DNA from: Anastrepha obliqua
Lineage: Eukaryota; Arthropoda; Insecta; Diptera; Tephritidae
Direction of reading: 5' to 3'
Length of the DNA stretch: 64,000 nucleotides
Assembly (NCBI RefSeq): GCF_027943255.1
Contig: NC_072895.1
Location: 74,464,001 to 74,528,000, forward strand
Positions 1 to 11,870 of the stretch are shown piece after piece. The translations under genes were made by a program, and so were the position numbers. Numbering within the stretch: the first letter of the stretch is position 1; each line of letters begins with the position of its first letter. The notes below the pieces were generated by a model. That model did no database searches. It worked only from the letters and a program-made list of their open reading frames with translations, and was not told where the DNA came from.

Positions 1-1350
1 GCGCTATGTCTATGTCGTCGTAAAGCTCATACAGCTCATCGTTCCATCGTCTATGATATTCGCCGTTGCTAACGTGCAAAGGTCCAAAAATCTTACGCAG
101 AATCTTTCTCTCGAACACTCCAAGCGTTGCTTCCTCGGATGTTGTCATCGTCCAAGCTTCTGCGCCATATGTTAGGACGGGCATGATGAGAGTCTTGTAG
201 AGTGTTAGTTTTGTTCGTCGAGAGAGGACTTTACTGCTCAATTGCCTACTTAGTCCTAAATAGCACTTATTGGCAAGAGAGATTCTACGTTGGATTTCAA
301 GGCTGACATTGTTATCGGTTTTAATGCTGGTTCCTAAATAAAAAAAGTCCTTTACAACCTCAAAATTATAACTGTCAACAGTGACGTGGGTGCCGATACG
401 CGAGTGCGTCGACTGTTTGGTTGATGACAGGAGGTACTTCGTTTTGTCCTCGTTCACCACCAGAACCATTCCATTTGCACCTTAATCCAGTTTGGAAAAG
501 GCAGAACTTATAGCGCGGTTATTGAGGCCGATGATATCAATATCATCGGCATACGTCAATAATTGTACGCTCTTATAAAAAAATTGTGCCTGGGCGATTA
601 AGTTCTGCGGCTCGTACGATGCTCTGCAACATCAGGTTAAAGAAGTCACACGACAGCGAGTCACCCTGTCTGAAACCTCGTTTGGTATCAAACGGCTCGG
701 AGACGTCCTTCCCAATTCTGACGGCGCTGCTGGTGTTGAGCAACGTCATCTTGCATAGCCGTAATAGTTTTGCGGGGATCCTTTTCGTACTGTCGAATGC
801 AGCTTTGAAGTCGACGAAAATATGGTGTGTGTCGATTCTCTTTTCATGGGTCTTTTCCAAGACTTGGCGTATTGTGAATATTTGGTCGATGGTTGAATTT
901 TCAGGTCTAACGCTAATCAGTTGGTTGATGGTTGGCTTCAGCCTTTCACACAATACGCTCGCTAGAACCTAATAGGCGATATTTATAAGACTAACCCCGC
1001 GATAATTGGCAAAGATTGCAAGTGGATTGGCCAGAGCACACTTAAATTTCAATCGGCAGGTATGCTTTCATCCGACCATATTTTGTATAGAAGCTGATGC
1101 ATGCACCTTACCAGCTGCTCGCCGCCATATTTGAATAGCTCAGCCAGCAGTCTGTCGGAGCATGGTTCCATATGTGGAAGTCCACGCAAGTGGAGAAAGT
1201 AACTGATCGCCATTCACTTGAGAGTGTCCAGGACGATTCTTCTACACATGGTTCAAGGAGCTTACAACTTCCGGGATTAGCCCAAGTATCCTCTGGGTAG
1301 CTTCCGAGCACCGGTTCGAGAGCGAGTCAACGTAAGAAGGCGAAGCATTC
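1..1350 (-). pseudogene. RTE-type LINE reverse transcriptase, degraded copy
   Basis: Remnant of a non-LTR retrotransposon reverse transcriptase, closely related to the copy at 58053-59502. The part nearest the window edge matches the C-terminal region, and the match runs back to the N-terminal RT segment near 1080-1140. Fragments such as FVDFKAAFDS and GFRQGDSLSCDFF (about 573-953) are RT core motifs. The frame is broken: a stop lies near 485, and a deletion near 770 removes about a dozen residues present in the 58 kb copy. The 3' end lies outside the window. LINE identity is secure. The RTE clade is inferred from the YADDIDII box and the C-terminal RLRWLGHVVRM segment. Confidence 0.85.
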
Positions 1351-2010
1351 CAGGATAGCTGGTTGTGCGCTGGGCTTGGGCCCTGCCACGTAAAACACAT
1401 AGCTTTGCCATCAACCGTCTCTTGGCTGGAGGCCAAGACTTCGTCCTCTGAGGAAGTTCCCAACTTCCTCAGTTCGTTAGTGTCGGTTCGTGTTGTCCAT
1501 TTGTCCATCTATTGCGTCAATGGGTGTGTCCGCTTGTCCGTTCGTTTTGGATTTGTGTCCGTCCGTTTGTCCGTCTTCTTGGTAGCATTATCCGAAATTT
1601 TTGTTTTTTGCTGTTTGTTCATTCTTCTGTTTCGTACGGTCACCTGCCCTTCCAGAGGGCTGCCCATGTCGAAATGTGCGGTGACCAATGAGGATATAGG
1701 GGAAATAAACGGTCTGCCATGGCAGCGCCCCATACCATGCTAAGGTCACCGTTACAACTTGAGGCGGCCTAATGTCAGGAGGGCTCCGTTAAAAGACAGC
1801 CTAATTTTATCGGCTGCCAAACCCACCCAATAGGAACGGGTCGCGTTACACCTTAGGTTGAGGGAGTTTCTTTTAACGAAGTTTACGTCTTCGACCTGTG
1901 TGGTTCGTGGGAGACCTACTCTCCTACCTTCCATTTCTGGGAGGCGTTCCCCTATCCACCGCCTGGGGACGCGCCCTATAGGGATAACAGGTTCCCCCAA
2001 GGGGAAGTTT
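1351..2010 (-). other. Possible 5' part of the adjacent LINE, unassigned
   Basis: This is a GC-richer stretch upstream (on the minus strand) of the RT remnant. It holds open frames of 88, 74 and 82 codons (1242-1508, 1509-1733, 1752-2000) whose products I do not recognise. A Lys/Arg/Thr-rich repeat (KTDKRTDTNPKRTDKRTH) arises from a short GTCCGTTTGTCC-like internal repetition at about 1500-1580. Its position and composition fit the 5' region or linker of the same LINE with internal loss, but host sequence cannot be excluded. The bases from 2011 to 2655 are AT-rich and I see no gene there. Confidence 0.3.
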
Positions 2011-2667
2011 GTTTTTTATTTTACGACTTTTTACATCCCATCTATGAGTCTGGCCGAACAAATCTTGATCTAAAATGTGATCTTAAATTAAAACAAAAAA
2101 AAAAAATGTAATAATTTTTACAGTTTGTGGCAAGTGAAATAAGAAATTGATTTGATTTATTTAATTACCTGAAAAAATAATTTGTTTGATTCACCACTAC
2201 AGTGACTTAATAGCGTTGCCCTTGTCGTTTATTTCCTTCCAAAGCGCCAGAAATGTAACCCTTAAAGTGAAAAATTATCGCGCTTTTTATAAAGGAGAAA
2301 ACTTGTTATGATGACGGAAGTTTATTTATGTTTAAATACCAAATACAATTAACAGAATTTAACCTTTAACGTTTTCGTCAGCAAGCCGAGTTTAGTGTAA
2401 ATATTTATATTTTTCAAATTTATTTATTTGAATATTGCAATAAATTCATTTAATCTCATTAGCACATAAAATTTTTAAAACAAAGCAAAAACTTTAAGCG
2501 GAATGTGCACTTATTAGGGTGACGCCCCAAAAAAGTGGACCCATATTTTTTATTTTATATTTACCCATGTCGCCAACGCTTCGAAAATTACTATTGAACT
2601 CTTATGAAAAAAAAGTGCTTTGTTGTGAAATGCTTCCCTTCATAAATCTACAAAAAATGATACCCTA

Positions 2668-3885
2668 ACTTACTTACTTACTTAGGTAGCCATAACAACC
2701 CGTTACCGAGTTACGGCTGACCTTACTAGCTCTCTCCAGGCGGCTCTGCTCCGTGCGCGCCTTCTCCAATTCTGTACACCAAGCGAGCATAGGGTTTCGT
2801 CCACCTGGTCTTTCCACCGGAGCAATGGTCTTCCTCTGCGTCGGCTCCCTTGGACTTCGCCCTCGACCACCTTTTTTGCTGGAGCTTCTTCATCCATACG
2901 CACGACATGTCCTAGCCAACGCAGACGTTGGATGGCGATGCGTTGAACTACGTCAATGTCGGCGTAGAGCTCATACAGCTCGTGGTTCATTCTTGAACGG
3001 TAGTCTTCGCCAACGCGCACAAGACCGAAGATCTTACGAAGAACTTTTCTCTCGAACATTTCCCATGCCTCTGCGCCATAAAACAACACGGGTATGATGA
3101 GCGTCTTGTAAAGTGTCAGCTTGGTCATGCGAGAGAGGGCTCGACTACTCAATTGCTTACTTAGCCCATAGCTAATAGGTGTTAGCAGGAGTGATTCTCC
3201 GTTTGATCTCCAGGCTGATACCGTTGTTGCTGTTAACGGCGGTGCCAAGATAAATAAATTCTGGCACAACTTCGAAGGTATAGTTGTCCGCAATGACGTG
3301 CGCTCCTACACGCCGTGTGTTCCGTTCGTTTTACCCTCCTTCACCGCCAGACCCACTCGTGATGATTCCTTTTCGATAGCAGAAAACGCAGCGGTGACAT
3401 CTCGCTTACAGCGGCCAATAATGTCAATGTCATCGGTGTACGCAAGGAGCTGGACACATTTGTAGAAAATAGTGCCATTACGATGAACACCTGCTTTTCG
3501 GAGCACCCCTTCTATCACGAAGTTGAAGAGGTTGCATGACAGTGGGTCGCTTTGTCTGAAACCACGAACGGTACTGAATGGCTCGGAGAGGTTATTTCCT
3601 ACCTTGACGGAGCTAGTAGTGTTGCTCAACGTCATTCTGCAAAGCCGTATGAGCTTCGCTGGTATACCGAACTCAGACATGGTGGCGTACAGGCAATCCC
3701 TTATCGGTATATCGAACGCAGCTTCATAGTCGACAAAGAGATAATGGGTGCCGACTTGCTTTTCATGGGTCTTTTCCAGGATTTGGCGTAATGTGAAAAT
3801 CTGGTCGATGGTGGACTTACCACGTCTGAATCCGCACTGATAAGGCCCGATCATTGTGTTGGCAAACGGCTTAAGTCTTCCACAT
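2668..3885 (-). mobile_element. 5'-truncated RTE-like LINE, second subfamily, with 12-bp TSD
   Basis: A LINE insertion flanked by the perfect direct repeat ATGATACCCTAA at 2656-2667 and 3886-3897. On the minus strand it encodes most of a reverse transcriptase in two frames (3306-3854, then 2703-3293). The first carries the fingers/palm with IDQIFTLRQILEKTHEK and the box YTDDIDII, where a Thr replaces the usual Ala of YADD. The second carries the thumb and the tail RLRWLGHVVRMDEEAPAKK. The 3' end is a short TAAG repeat. It is clearly diverged from the other RTE copies here, so it is a separate subfamily. Frameshifts and an in-frame deletion before YGAEAW make it inactive. Confidence 0.9.
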
Positions 3886-3897
3886 ATGATACCCTAA

Positions 3898-4783
3898 ACA
3901 AATTTTATTTCTGGGCCAGCCTAATAGCTGTATGTCTATGTGTTTATCATATGTAGATGTAAGTAGTAAACTCAATTGAAAACACGCCTCTAACGCCTTG
4001 CCAGTGTTTGGTGAATTCCTTAAGTCTTACACATCTTTGTAATTCGTGCAGGCAAATTTCGGAAGTCGCAAAGTGACACCATTTTCATACCGTCTAACAT
4101 ACAAATGTACATATGTTTTGTTTCAAGCTCAATTAACACATTTGTTGGCGTAAAATTCCATTTGGCGTTGAAAGGTTGAACGCTTGCGGTTGATAAAACT
4201 GTAAATTGTTTAATATCAAACGCATTTGGTAAGTGCGATATATATTTGTGTTGTGAAAATATATGATTTATAATAAAGTCGCGCCTTTATTCCTTTTTAC
4301 GAAATTACTAACTTCCGTCTGCGCGTTTTTGTTGCACGAATCATCCTTTTTAATGTTATTATTTCATTACAAATCCACACCCGTATGCCTGTGTATGGCT
4401 ATGTTTGTATATACATATTTGTCATACATTAACACCTTCGCTTCTTTAATTTCCAGTGACTAAGCTCACGTAGTTGTATGTTATTGTGGAAGAAGACATG
4501 TGTACCTAATCAGTAATGGTCATTATTCATAGACTAATTTACAGGTATATACCTATGCAACTTTCTCAAACATGTGTCAATATTCGCATTTTCGTGTGTC
4601 ATGATTTTTGTGGAAACATATATATACATATGTACACATATTAAATTAATTGCATCTTATTTGAGGGCTTAGTTATGCCGGAACTAATCTGAAAGGTGTT
4701 AATGAATTTAGATGTATTGCGATTGTGTAATGTTATTTTTAATTTGAATGATAATAACTTCCTAAGGTGAAACAGACATAACT
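3898..4783. other. AT-rich spacer, no gene seen
   Basis: Low-complexity AT-rich sequence with CATATGTACATA-type microsatellite fragments. The only open frame over 60 codons (4263-4463) has a skewed hydrophobic composition and no recognisable domain. I see no RNA gene or repeat boundary here. Confidence 0.5.
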
Positions 4784-5521
4784 CTTAAGGGGGGAAGCTG
4801 GTCTAGAGCGCAAAAAATGGGCATATTTTATGAATTTATTTTGACTCAACAAAGGAATCAATCGAAAATCTGTGAAATAGGTTTAATAATATAGCTTTCA
4901 TGGTACAAATACAAAATTTTTCGTCTGAATTAATTTCAAAATGGCCGCTGTCCAGCAGTTCTCCTAAGGCGCCTTTTTTTCTAGTGGGTCCATTGCCGAA
5001 GACGTAAACTCCTTAATTTTTGTCCTGGATCAAAAAATAAAATTTTTTTAGTTTCTATATAACAACAGAAAGAGACGTACGTAGGAGTTTTTCGATATTT
5101 TGTTTTTTCGCGAAATGGTGCACGTTTGAACAAAAAGTTACAATTTTCACTATAAAGAACGACATAAAATTGTTGATTAAAAAAAAACTATGTAATATAA
5201 ATAAAAAATCCTACGTACGCCTCCGGAGAAAGGTATTTTGAATGTATTGTCAAAATTTCGTAAGAATCGGTAAAGATTTGTTCGAGTTATGTCTTCGGCC
5301 AGTTTAAAAAAAGTGATTTCGAGAAAAACGCGTTTAAAGTTGTAAATAGCGTTCGGGGCATACCTGCGAGGCACTGCCGTCAAATGAAAAATTTGGGCAT
5401 TTAGACATTTTTGCTGGCATCCCTCATTTGGTATATTATTTCTAAGACCCTAAAGCACCTTTTAAGACAAAAAAAAATTTTCCGATTTTTTCAAAATTCT
5501 AGACCAGCTTCCCCCCTTAAG
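4784..5521. mobile_element. TTAA-flanked MITE with 24-bp perfect terminal inverted repeats
   Basis: The two ends are perfect inverted repeats of 24 bp (4784-4807 and 5498-5521) reading from TTAAGGGGGGAAGCTGG inward. The outer TTAA (4785-4788 and 5517-5520) is present on both sides, as expected of a piggyBac-type target duplication. The 738-bp body is AT-rich with no transposase reading frame, so it is a non-autonomous element. The piggyBac affiliation is inferred from the TTAA alone. The terminal GGGGGG differs from the usual CCC start of piggyBac ends, so another TTAA-using family is possible. Confidence 0.8.
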
Positions 5522-5639
5522 GCGTAAGATCCAATGACTAAGGCAAATGGTTTAACACTGGAATGTTGCACTTAACTAGAAACCTCTTGATAGACTCAGT
5601 TTTGTCCCATTTGCAGACCTTAAGACTATCTATGTTTGA

Positions 5640-5995
5640 TAACAAAAAATATATTCAAAATGCTTAATCTTAGTCTCGCAAAAGCAGGGTAGCTAAGGAG
5701 AAGGTGCTGAGATAATCCTCCAGACAGCTGCAGCAAAAAGCATAAGAACTTATGTTAAGTCTCAACTTATGGATACCTAATGGACAATGTCCAGTTAGAA
5801 CATTCACCACAATCGAGATTTGAGACTTTGATAGTCTTAGAAGCTTCTTCAAGCATTTCCGATCCATGCGTGGTCAGAAGAACTTTGCGATCTTACAAGC
5901 CAATGTTCTTGGTCATCTTTCTGGGAACAGACCACACGTAGCCAAGGGAACAATCCTCTCTTTTATCCATGCAGAAACCACCGTACGGGCTTTTT
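5640..5995 (-). pseudogene. C-terminal fragment of an RNase-H-type LINE ORF2
   Basis: The minus-strand frame 5670-5867 plus its upstream continuation aligns by eye with the C-terminus of the LINE at 53820-55118. Shared patterns are PLATCGL, LLRLSKSQI against LLRLTKYQL, LTGHCPLGIHKLRL against LTGHNARGMHAVRL, and a degenerate Cys cluster (FCCSCLED). The segment lies after the RNase H domain and carries the LTGH...C..C signature of I/LOA/jockey-like ORF2 ends. Both ends are missing and the CPA-type final motif is lost. Confidence 0.7.
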
Positions 5996-6225
5996 GTCTA
6001 GTCAGTTAATCAACTCTTTATTTTCTGGAGTGTAACTTGAATGGCGATCACGCCTCGGCTTCATGACAGCATTTCATAATATTTGGTTACAGCGGACATG
6101 TGTGCAATCGATATAAGGCTTGAAATACCGCCTTGAAGGTCAGACATTTTTTTTTAATTATTATTTTGATGACTAATGTAATTTAGCTATTAAAAACGGC
6201 CTCCTTAAAGCTCGAAATCGAAATA

Positions 6226-7126
6226 TAGGGGAGGGGGGCATGTAAAATTTGCTTTTTGAATCGGCTATAAAAAAAAACTAATCAATATATTTTCAATCTT
6301 TTATTTTTATTTTTAATATTGAACATTGTCATTTATGAATGAAAAATAATATCGTTCAAATGACTGCCACGACTGGCTTTACAGCAGGCTATTCTATCAA
6401 CCCAATTTTTAAGCACATTTTCGATTGTTTGGGCTCCAATTTCATGAATGGCAACTTCGATTTCTTGTTTTAAAGCATTATCGTCTCTGGATGGTTTGCA
6501 TAGCATTTGTCCTTAACGGCTCCCCACAAAAAATAGTCCAACGGGCTTAAATCACAGCTCCGAGGCGGCCAATTGATATCGGAATTTCGGCTGATTATTC
6601 GGTTTTCAAAAACGGTAGCCAAAAGTTCGAGTGTAACTTTGGCAGTGCGACAAGTTGCACCCTCCTGTTGAAACCAAATGTCGTCCATGTCATCGTCTTC
6701 AACTTTTGGAAACAACTCGTTGAGCATGTCACGGTAACGCTCGCCATTTACTGTAACCGCGGCTCCTCGCTCATTTTCGAAAAAAAATGGCCTGATGATG
6801 CCGCCAGACCAAAAACCGTATCAAACAGTGACTCGTTGTGGTTGCATTTGCTTCTCTTCAGTAACGAGTGGATTTTCTGAGCCCCAAATCCGACAATTTT
6901 GCTTATTGACGTAGCCACCGCTGTGAAAATCAGAAAAGAAGAAGAAGACTCACCACTTTGGAAATAGGTTTTCAATATTTCCCGATTTTGTTCAAGCGTA
7001 TACCGACCGTTTTCGTAAATGTCAGAGCTTTAAGTAAATTATGAACACATTTGAAATGTCATTTGTGTTACCATTCTCAAAAAAATTGGTGGTTCAAAAA
7101 GCAAACGCTACATGGCCCACCCGTTA
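6226..7126 (-). mobile_element. DD41D mariner-like element, N-terminally deleted
   Basis: A Tc1/mariner-superfamily element lying between TA dinucleotides, with imperfect terminal inverted repeats sharing TTTGCTTTTTGAA near each end (about 6250 and 7095). The minus strand encodes the catalytic part of a transposase in two frames (6748-6975, 6470-6727), including GGYVNKQN-like remnants, WFQQEGATCRTA and NWPPRSCDLSPLDYFLWG. Forty-one residues separate the QQ(E)GAT position from the D of SPLDYF, which defines the DD41D (rosa-like) group known from tephritids. The second catalytic Asp is Glu here, and the N-terminal DNA-binding region is missing, so it is inactive. Confidence 0.85.
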
Positions 7127-7689
7127 TATGAGTGTGGGAGAAATTACAATATTTTAGTAGATGCGACTTAACCTTTGCGTGAAATCCTGAAAATTGCTAT
7201 GCATAATATAAATTTAAGTATACGTGTATCTATGGCCATTTGAATGAATTTTTATACGAGTACATAAATAGGTACATAGTGGGTTAGCAGCACCCAGATC
7301 GTCAAGGCGTTTATTAACTTTTCTATTGGTGTATCTTACACTTATAGAAGTAGTCATGAGCCCTTTAAAAATTTCGTCTAAGCGTCAAGCTTCATCCTAT
7401 ACAAGTTTCAAGGGGGGAGGGGATCGGGTACTTTTTCCCCCGGGCCCGGAGTTTTCAGAGGGGCTCGGACTCGAGGGTAATTCCAAGAAATTTCCTGCTT
7501 GAAAAAATATAGTAAATAATACTTCTACCAGAGTTCCGTCACAGACTTTTTTTGGTGTCACCATATCGAATGTTATGATCACGATTACGAAGAATAAATA
7601 TAAAATGGTGAAATAAAAGCGTATATTATTGAGCTCTTATTAAAATGGAACATTTTATGCTACTGATTTATAAGGTAATTAATAATTAT

Positions 7690-8927
7690 AGTGATGATTA
7701 GATTATGACAATGGGCGAAAGAGCCCAAGGTCGCATTTTGCAAAAAAATCCATATGGACTTTACGCACCATGCGGAGCTCATACTCTCAATTTAGCAGGA
7801 GTCGATGCCACTGAATGCTGCCTTAACGCAATTACTTTTTTTGGAGTCGTTCAAAAATGTTTCAACATATTCAGTATAGTACGATACGATGGGATATTTT
7901 GAAAGAATGTGTACCAACTTCACTTCACCGCTTATCGGATACAAGATGGTCTGCTCGAATTGATGCTGTCAAAGCGTTTGCTCAAAATCTACCTGGACTG
8001 AGGAAAGCTCTTACAAAAGTGACAGGACTTAATCTCACCGTAGAAACGAAACGCGATGTCGATGGAATTATTAAGTACATAAGTAAATTTGAATGTGTCT
8101 TAATGTTTTCCATATGGTTCTAGATTCTCACAGCAATAAACTACGTCAGTTTGATTTTACAAAGAAAAGAAGCAACGATTGACGTCGAGGTAAAGAATCT
8201 TGAATGCCTAGTAGCAGATCTACAATTGTTACGCAGCCAATGGGGATCGATTTTAAAAGAACTGCAAACTGCTGCAAAAGGTTTGCCAAACACTTCGTCC
8301 ACATTGCCAGCAAGCCGAAAGAAGAAACGTAATGATGAAGAGCCTGAGAATTCAGCGGAAAATATGACCGCCGAAGAAATTGATTTCGAAAGGAACACAT
8401 TTCCCGTCATCATGGACTCAGTTATCACTTGTATTGAAAATCGGTTTACTGCAATTAAAAACATTAACAAAATTTTCTCATTCCTGTGGCTATTTCCTAA
8501 AATTGAAAAAGCAGAACTTCAGACAGCAGCTCTTAATTTTGCTAAAAAATACCCTTTTGATGTGTCGGAAGAAATCTCAATTGAGATGTGTCACTTGAAG
8601 AGTGTGTACAAGGCGAATTTTACTGGAAATTCGGAATGTTGTATGCCTCCGTTCGACTTGTTGAATGCTATCACAGCTAAAAACTTGGATACTCTGTTCC
8701 CGAACATCTGCATTGCTTTGCGAATATTCTGCACCCTGCCAGTATCGGTTGCCGGCGTCGAAAGATCGTTCAGCGCTTTATCAAGAATCAAAGACTACCA
8801 TCGTTCTTGTTCAACTCAGAGTCGAGTAACAGGATTGGCAACTTTGTATTTGGAATCTGAGTTAGCAAGGAAACTCGACTTCGATGATATTATAATAGCT
8901 TTTGCCTCAGCTAAAGCAAACTTCTAA
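7690..8927 (+). pseudogene. hAT transposase remnant (DUF4371/dimerisation type)
   Basis: Three overlapping frames (7705-7902, 7857-8123, 8151-8927) read successive parts of one transposase. The N-terminal part has APCGAHTLNLAGVDA, where this family usually has VPCGAHTLNLVV. The next has LSDTRWSARIDAVKA. The last, 258 codons long, ends in the hAT dimerisation motif LPVSVAGVERSFSALSRIK followed by TGLATLYLESELARK. The zinc finger and N-terminal third are absent, and at least two frameshifts separate the parts. ZMYM/TTF-type hAT proteins are the closest family I recognise. Confidence 0.85.
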
Positions 8928-9143
8928 GCATCGTGGCAGTCATTTTCAAATATTTGTAAGGCTCACAAAATGAATAAAAAAGAGGTTGTCTGCAAAGTCG
9001 GTTTACTGACGATAGTTTAACGTGATAACGTCATAAGAAAATACTGATTGAATGGTTGCATTTTTCAAAAGAAAATTTTAATTTTATTTGTTTGATACAT
9101 ATTTTGTATGGATATAGAGAATGAGTTAACATTAACATAACAT

Positions 9144-9549
9144 ATACTTTAACATAACATAACATAACATAACATAACACAACATAACATAACATAACAT
9201 AACATGACATAACACAACACAACACAACACAACACAACACAACACAACATAACATAACATAACATAACATAACATAACATAACATAACATAACATAACAT
9301 AACATAACATAACATAACATAACATAACATAACATAACATAACATAACATAACATAACATAACATAACATAACATAACATAACATAACATAACATAACAT
9401 AACATAACATAACATAACATAACATAACATAACATAACATAACATAACATAACATAACATAACATAACATAACATAACATAACATAACATAACATAACAT
9501 AACATAACATAACATAACATAACATAACATAACATAACATAACATAACA
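9144..9549. repeat. (AACAT)n pentanucleotide satellite array
   Basis: About 400 bp of nearly pure AACAT repeats, roughly 80 units. A cluster of AACAC variants lies near 9176-9250. The long open frames it creates in several phases (Met-Leu-Cys-Tyr-Val repeats) are artefacts. It abuts the 5' edge of the higher-order array at 9549. Confidence 0.97.
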
Positions 9550-11175
9550 AATTACCCCGTATTAAAGCACTTATCAACAGCTTTCATTTGATACCCATAT
9601 TGTACATACACAACCAAAGGTTACCCGGGTCCACGTTTTGACCTATATCTCGAGACCCCAGTCACGGAGCAGATAGAAATAGTCTGAACTAAAGCATTCA
9701 CCAACAGCTTCCATTTGATACCCATATTGTACATACACATCCGAAGGTTACCCGGGTCAACGTTTTGACCTATATCTCGAGACCCTATCTACCAATAGGT
9801 ATTCAAACTATACGGAAATCATCTTCAATACCTACTTAACAATGTGTGTAAGTTTGGTTTAATTCGGTTCAAAGACACGGCGGGTCCACGTTTTGGCATA
9901 TATTTCGAGACCCTAGTCATCAATAGGTATGAAAATTACCCCGTATTAAAACACTTATCAACAGCTTTCATTTGATATCCATATTGTACAAACACATTCT
10001 AGGGTCCACGTTTTGGTCTCTATCTCGAGACCCTAGTCACGGAACGGATAGAAATACTCTGAACTAAAGCTTTCACCAACAGCTTCCATTTGATACCCAT
10101 ATTGTACATACACATCCGAAGGTTACCCGGGTCCACGTTTTGACCTATATCTCGAGACCATATCTACCAATATGTACCCAAACAATACGGAAATCATCTT
10201 CAATACCTACTTAACAATGTGTGTAAGTTTGGTTTAATTCGGTGCAAAGACACGGCGGGTCCACGTTTTGGCATATATTTCCAGACCCTAGTCATCAATA
10301 GGTATGAAAATTACCCCGTATTAAAGCACTTATCAACAGCTTTCATTTGATACCCATATTGTACATACACATCCGAAGGTTACCCGGGTCAACGTTTTGA
10401 CCTATATCTCGAGACCCCAGTCACGGAGCAGATAGAAATAGTCTGAACTAAAGCATTCACCAACAGCTTCCATTTGATACCCATATTGTACATACACATC
10501 CGAAGGTTACCCGGGTCAACGTTTTGACCTATATCTCGAGACCCTATCTACCAATAGGTATTCAAACTATACGGAAATCATCTTCAATACCTCCTTAACA
10601 ATGTGTGTAAGTTTGGTTTAATTCGGTGCAAAGACACGGCGGGTCCACGTTTTGGCATATATTTCCAGACCCTAGTCATCAATAGGTAAGAAAATTACCC
10701 CCTATTAAAGCACTTATCAACAGCTTTCATTTGATATCCATATTGTACAAACACATTCTAGGGTCCACGTTTTGGTCTCTATCTCGAGACCCTAGTCACG
10801 GAGCGGATGGAAATACTCTGAACTAAAGCATTCACCAACAGCTTCCATTTGATACCCATATTGTACATACACATCCGAAGGTTACCCGGGTCAACGTTTT
10901 GACCTATATCTCGAGACCCTATCTACCAATAGGTATTCAAACTATACGGAAATCATCTTCAATACCTACTTAACAATGTGTGTAAGTTTGGTTTAATTCG
11001 GTGCAAAGACACGGCGGGTCCACGTTTTGGCATATATTTCCAGACCCTAGTCATCAATAGGTATGAAAATTACCCCGTATTAAAGCACTTATCAACAGCT
11101 TTCATTTGATACCCATATTGTACATACACATCCGAAGGTTACCCGGGTCCACGTTTTGACCTATATCTCGAGCCC
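9549..11175. repeat. Higher-order tandem repeat, ~380-bp units in a ~760-bp super-period
   Basis: The phrase ATTACCCC(G)TATTAAA recurs at about 9551, 9934, 10311, 10694 and 11067, giving a period of about 375-383 bp. Each unit holds three diverged subunits of about 120-128 bp, each with a CACGTTTTGxxxTATxTCxxGACC core. The first subunit alternates between a long form (ACCCGGGTC present; units 1, 3, 5) and a short form (ACATTCTAGGGTCC; units 2, 4), giving a super-period of about 756-761 bp. The fifth unit stops within its first subunit at about 11175. No coding capacity is seen. Confidence 0.93.
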
Positions 11176-11330
11176 TATTTCCAAAATAAAATATAATCCA
11201 TGTTACTCGTGATGTAGCTTTCGAATGGTGAAAGAATTTTTAAAATCGGTCCAGTAGTTTTTGAGCCTATTCATTACAACCAAACAAACAAAGTTTTCCT
11301 CTTTATAATATTAGTATAGATATGGTAAAT
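11176..11330 (+). other. Tail segment ending TATAATATTAGTATAGAT
   Basis: Single-copy sequence following the array. It contains ATCGGTCCAGTAGTTTTTG, an (ACAA)n stretch and the end motif TATAATATTAGTATAGAT (11304-11321). I recall this terminal motif from dispersed repeats common in insect genomes, but cannot assign the class. It suggests that the pentanucleotide array, higher-order array and tail together form one inserted element. Confidence 0.45.
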
Positions 11331-11534
11331 ATTACCATACATTTTTTCCTTCAGATATAATAAAAAAATAATAATAATAACATTAAAACAACAGGTATTA
11401 TTAACAAACTTGGTTTTATTTTAAATTCTTCAAGTGAATCAAATTAATAATAATCAATAAGAAGGCATATGCAAATACAAATACGTGAATTTATATATGT
11501 ACATTTGCGCATATACATACATACATATATACGC

Positions 11535-11870
11535 TCACGTAACTACATATGAGCAAGGTAACTACATATGAGCAAGGTAACTACATATAAGCAAGGTAAC
11601 TACATATGAGCAAGGTAACACTAATATGAGCAAGGTAACTACATATGAGCAAGGTAACTACATATGAGCAAGGTAACTACATATGAGCAAGGTAACTACA
11701 TATGAGCAAGGTAACTACATATGAGCAAGGTAACTACATATGAGCAAGGTAACACTAATATGAGCAAGGTAACTACATATGAGCAAGGTAACTACATATG
11801 AACAGTAATGAGCAAGGTAACACTAATATGAGCAAGGTAACTACATATGAACAGTAATGAGCAAGGTAAC
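11535..11870. repeat. 19-bp minisatellite, about 16 units
   Basis: Tandem copies of GAGCAAGGTAACTACATAT. About 16 units are visible, three of them carrying a 20-bp variant with AACACTAATAT in place of AACTACATAT. The short insert GAACAGTAAT occurs twice near the right end. It lies inside the hAT element, 370 bp before its right end. Confidence 0.95.

Noticed and set aside
3523..3791. Plus-strand frames over the second LINE
   Set aside because: They are antisense shadows of the minus-strand RT.
9031..9577. Long open frames of Met-Leu-Cys-Tyr-Val repeats
   Set aside because: They are translations of the (AACAT)n array on the minus strand in several phases, with no other coding evidence.
9144..11870. 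CRISPR array
   Set aside because: Repeats are head-to-tail without unique spacers, and the DNA is eukaryotic.
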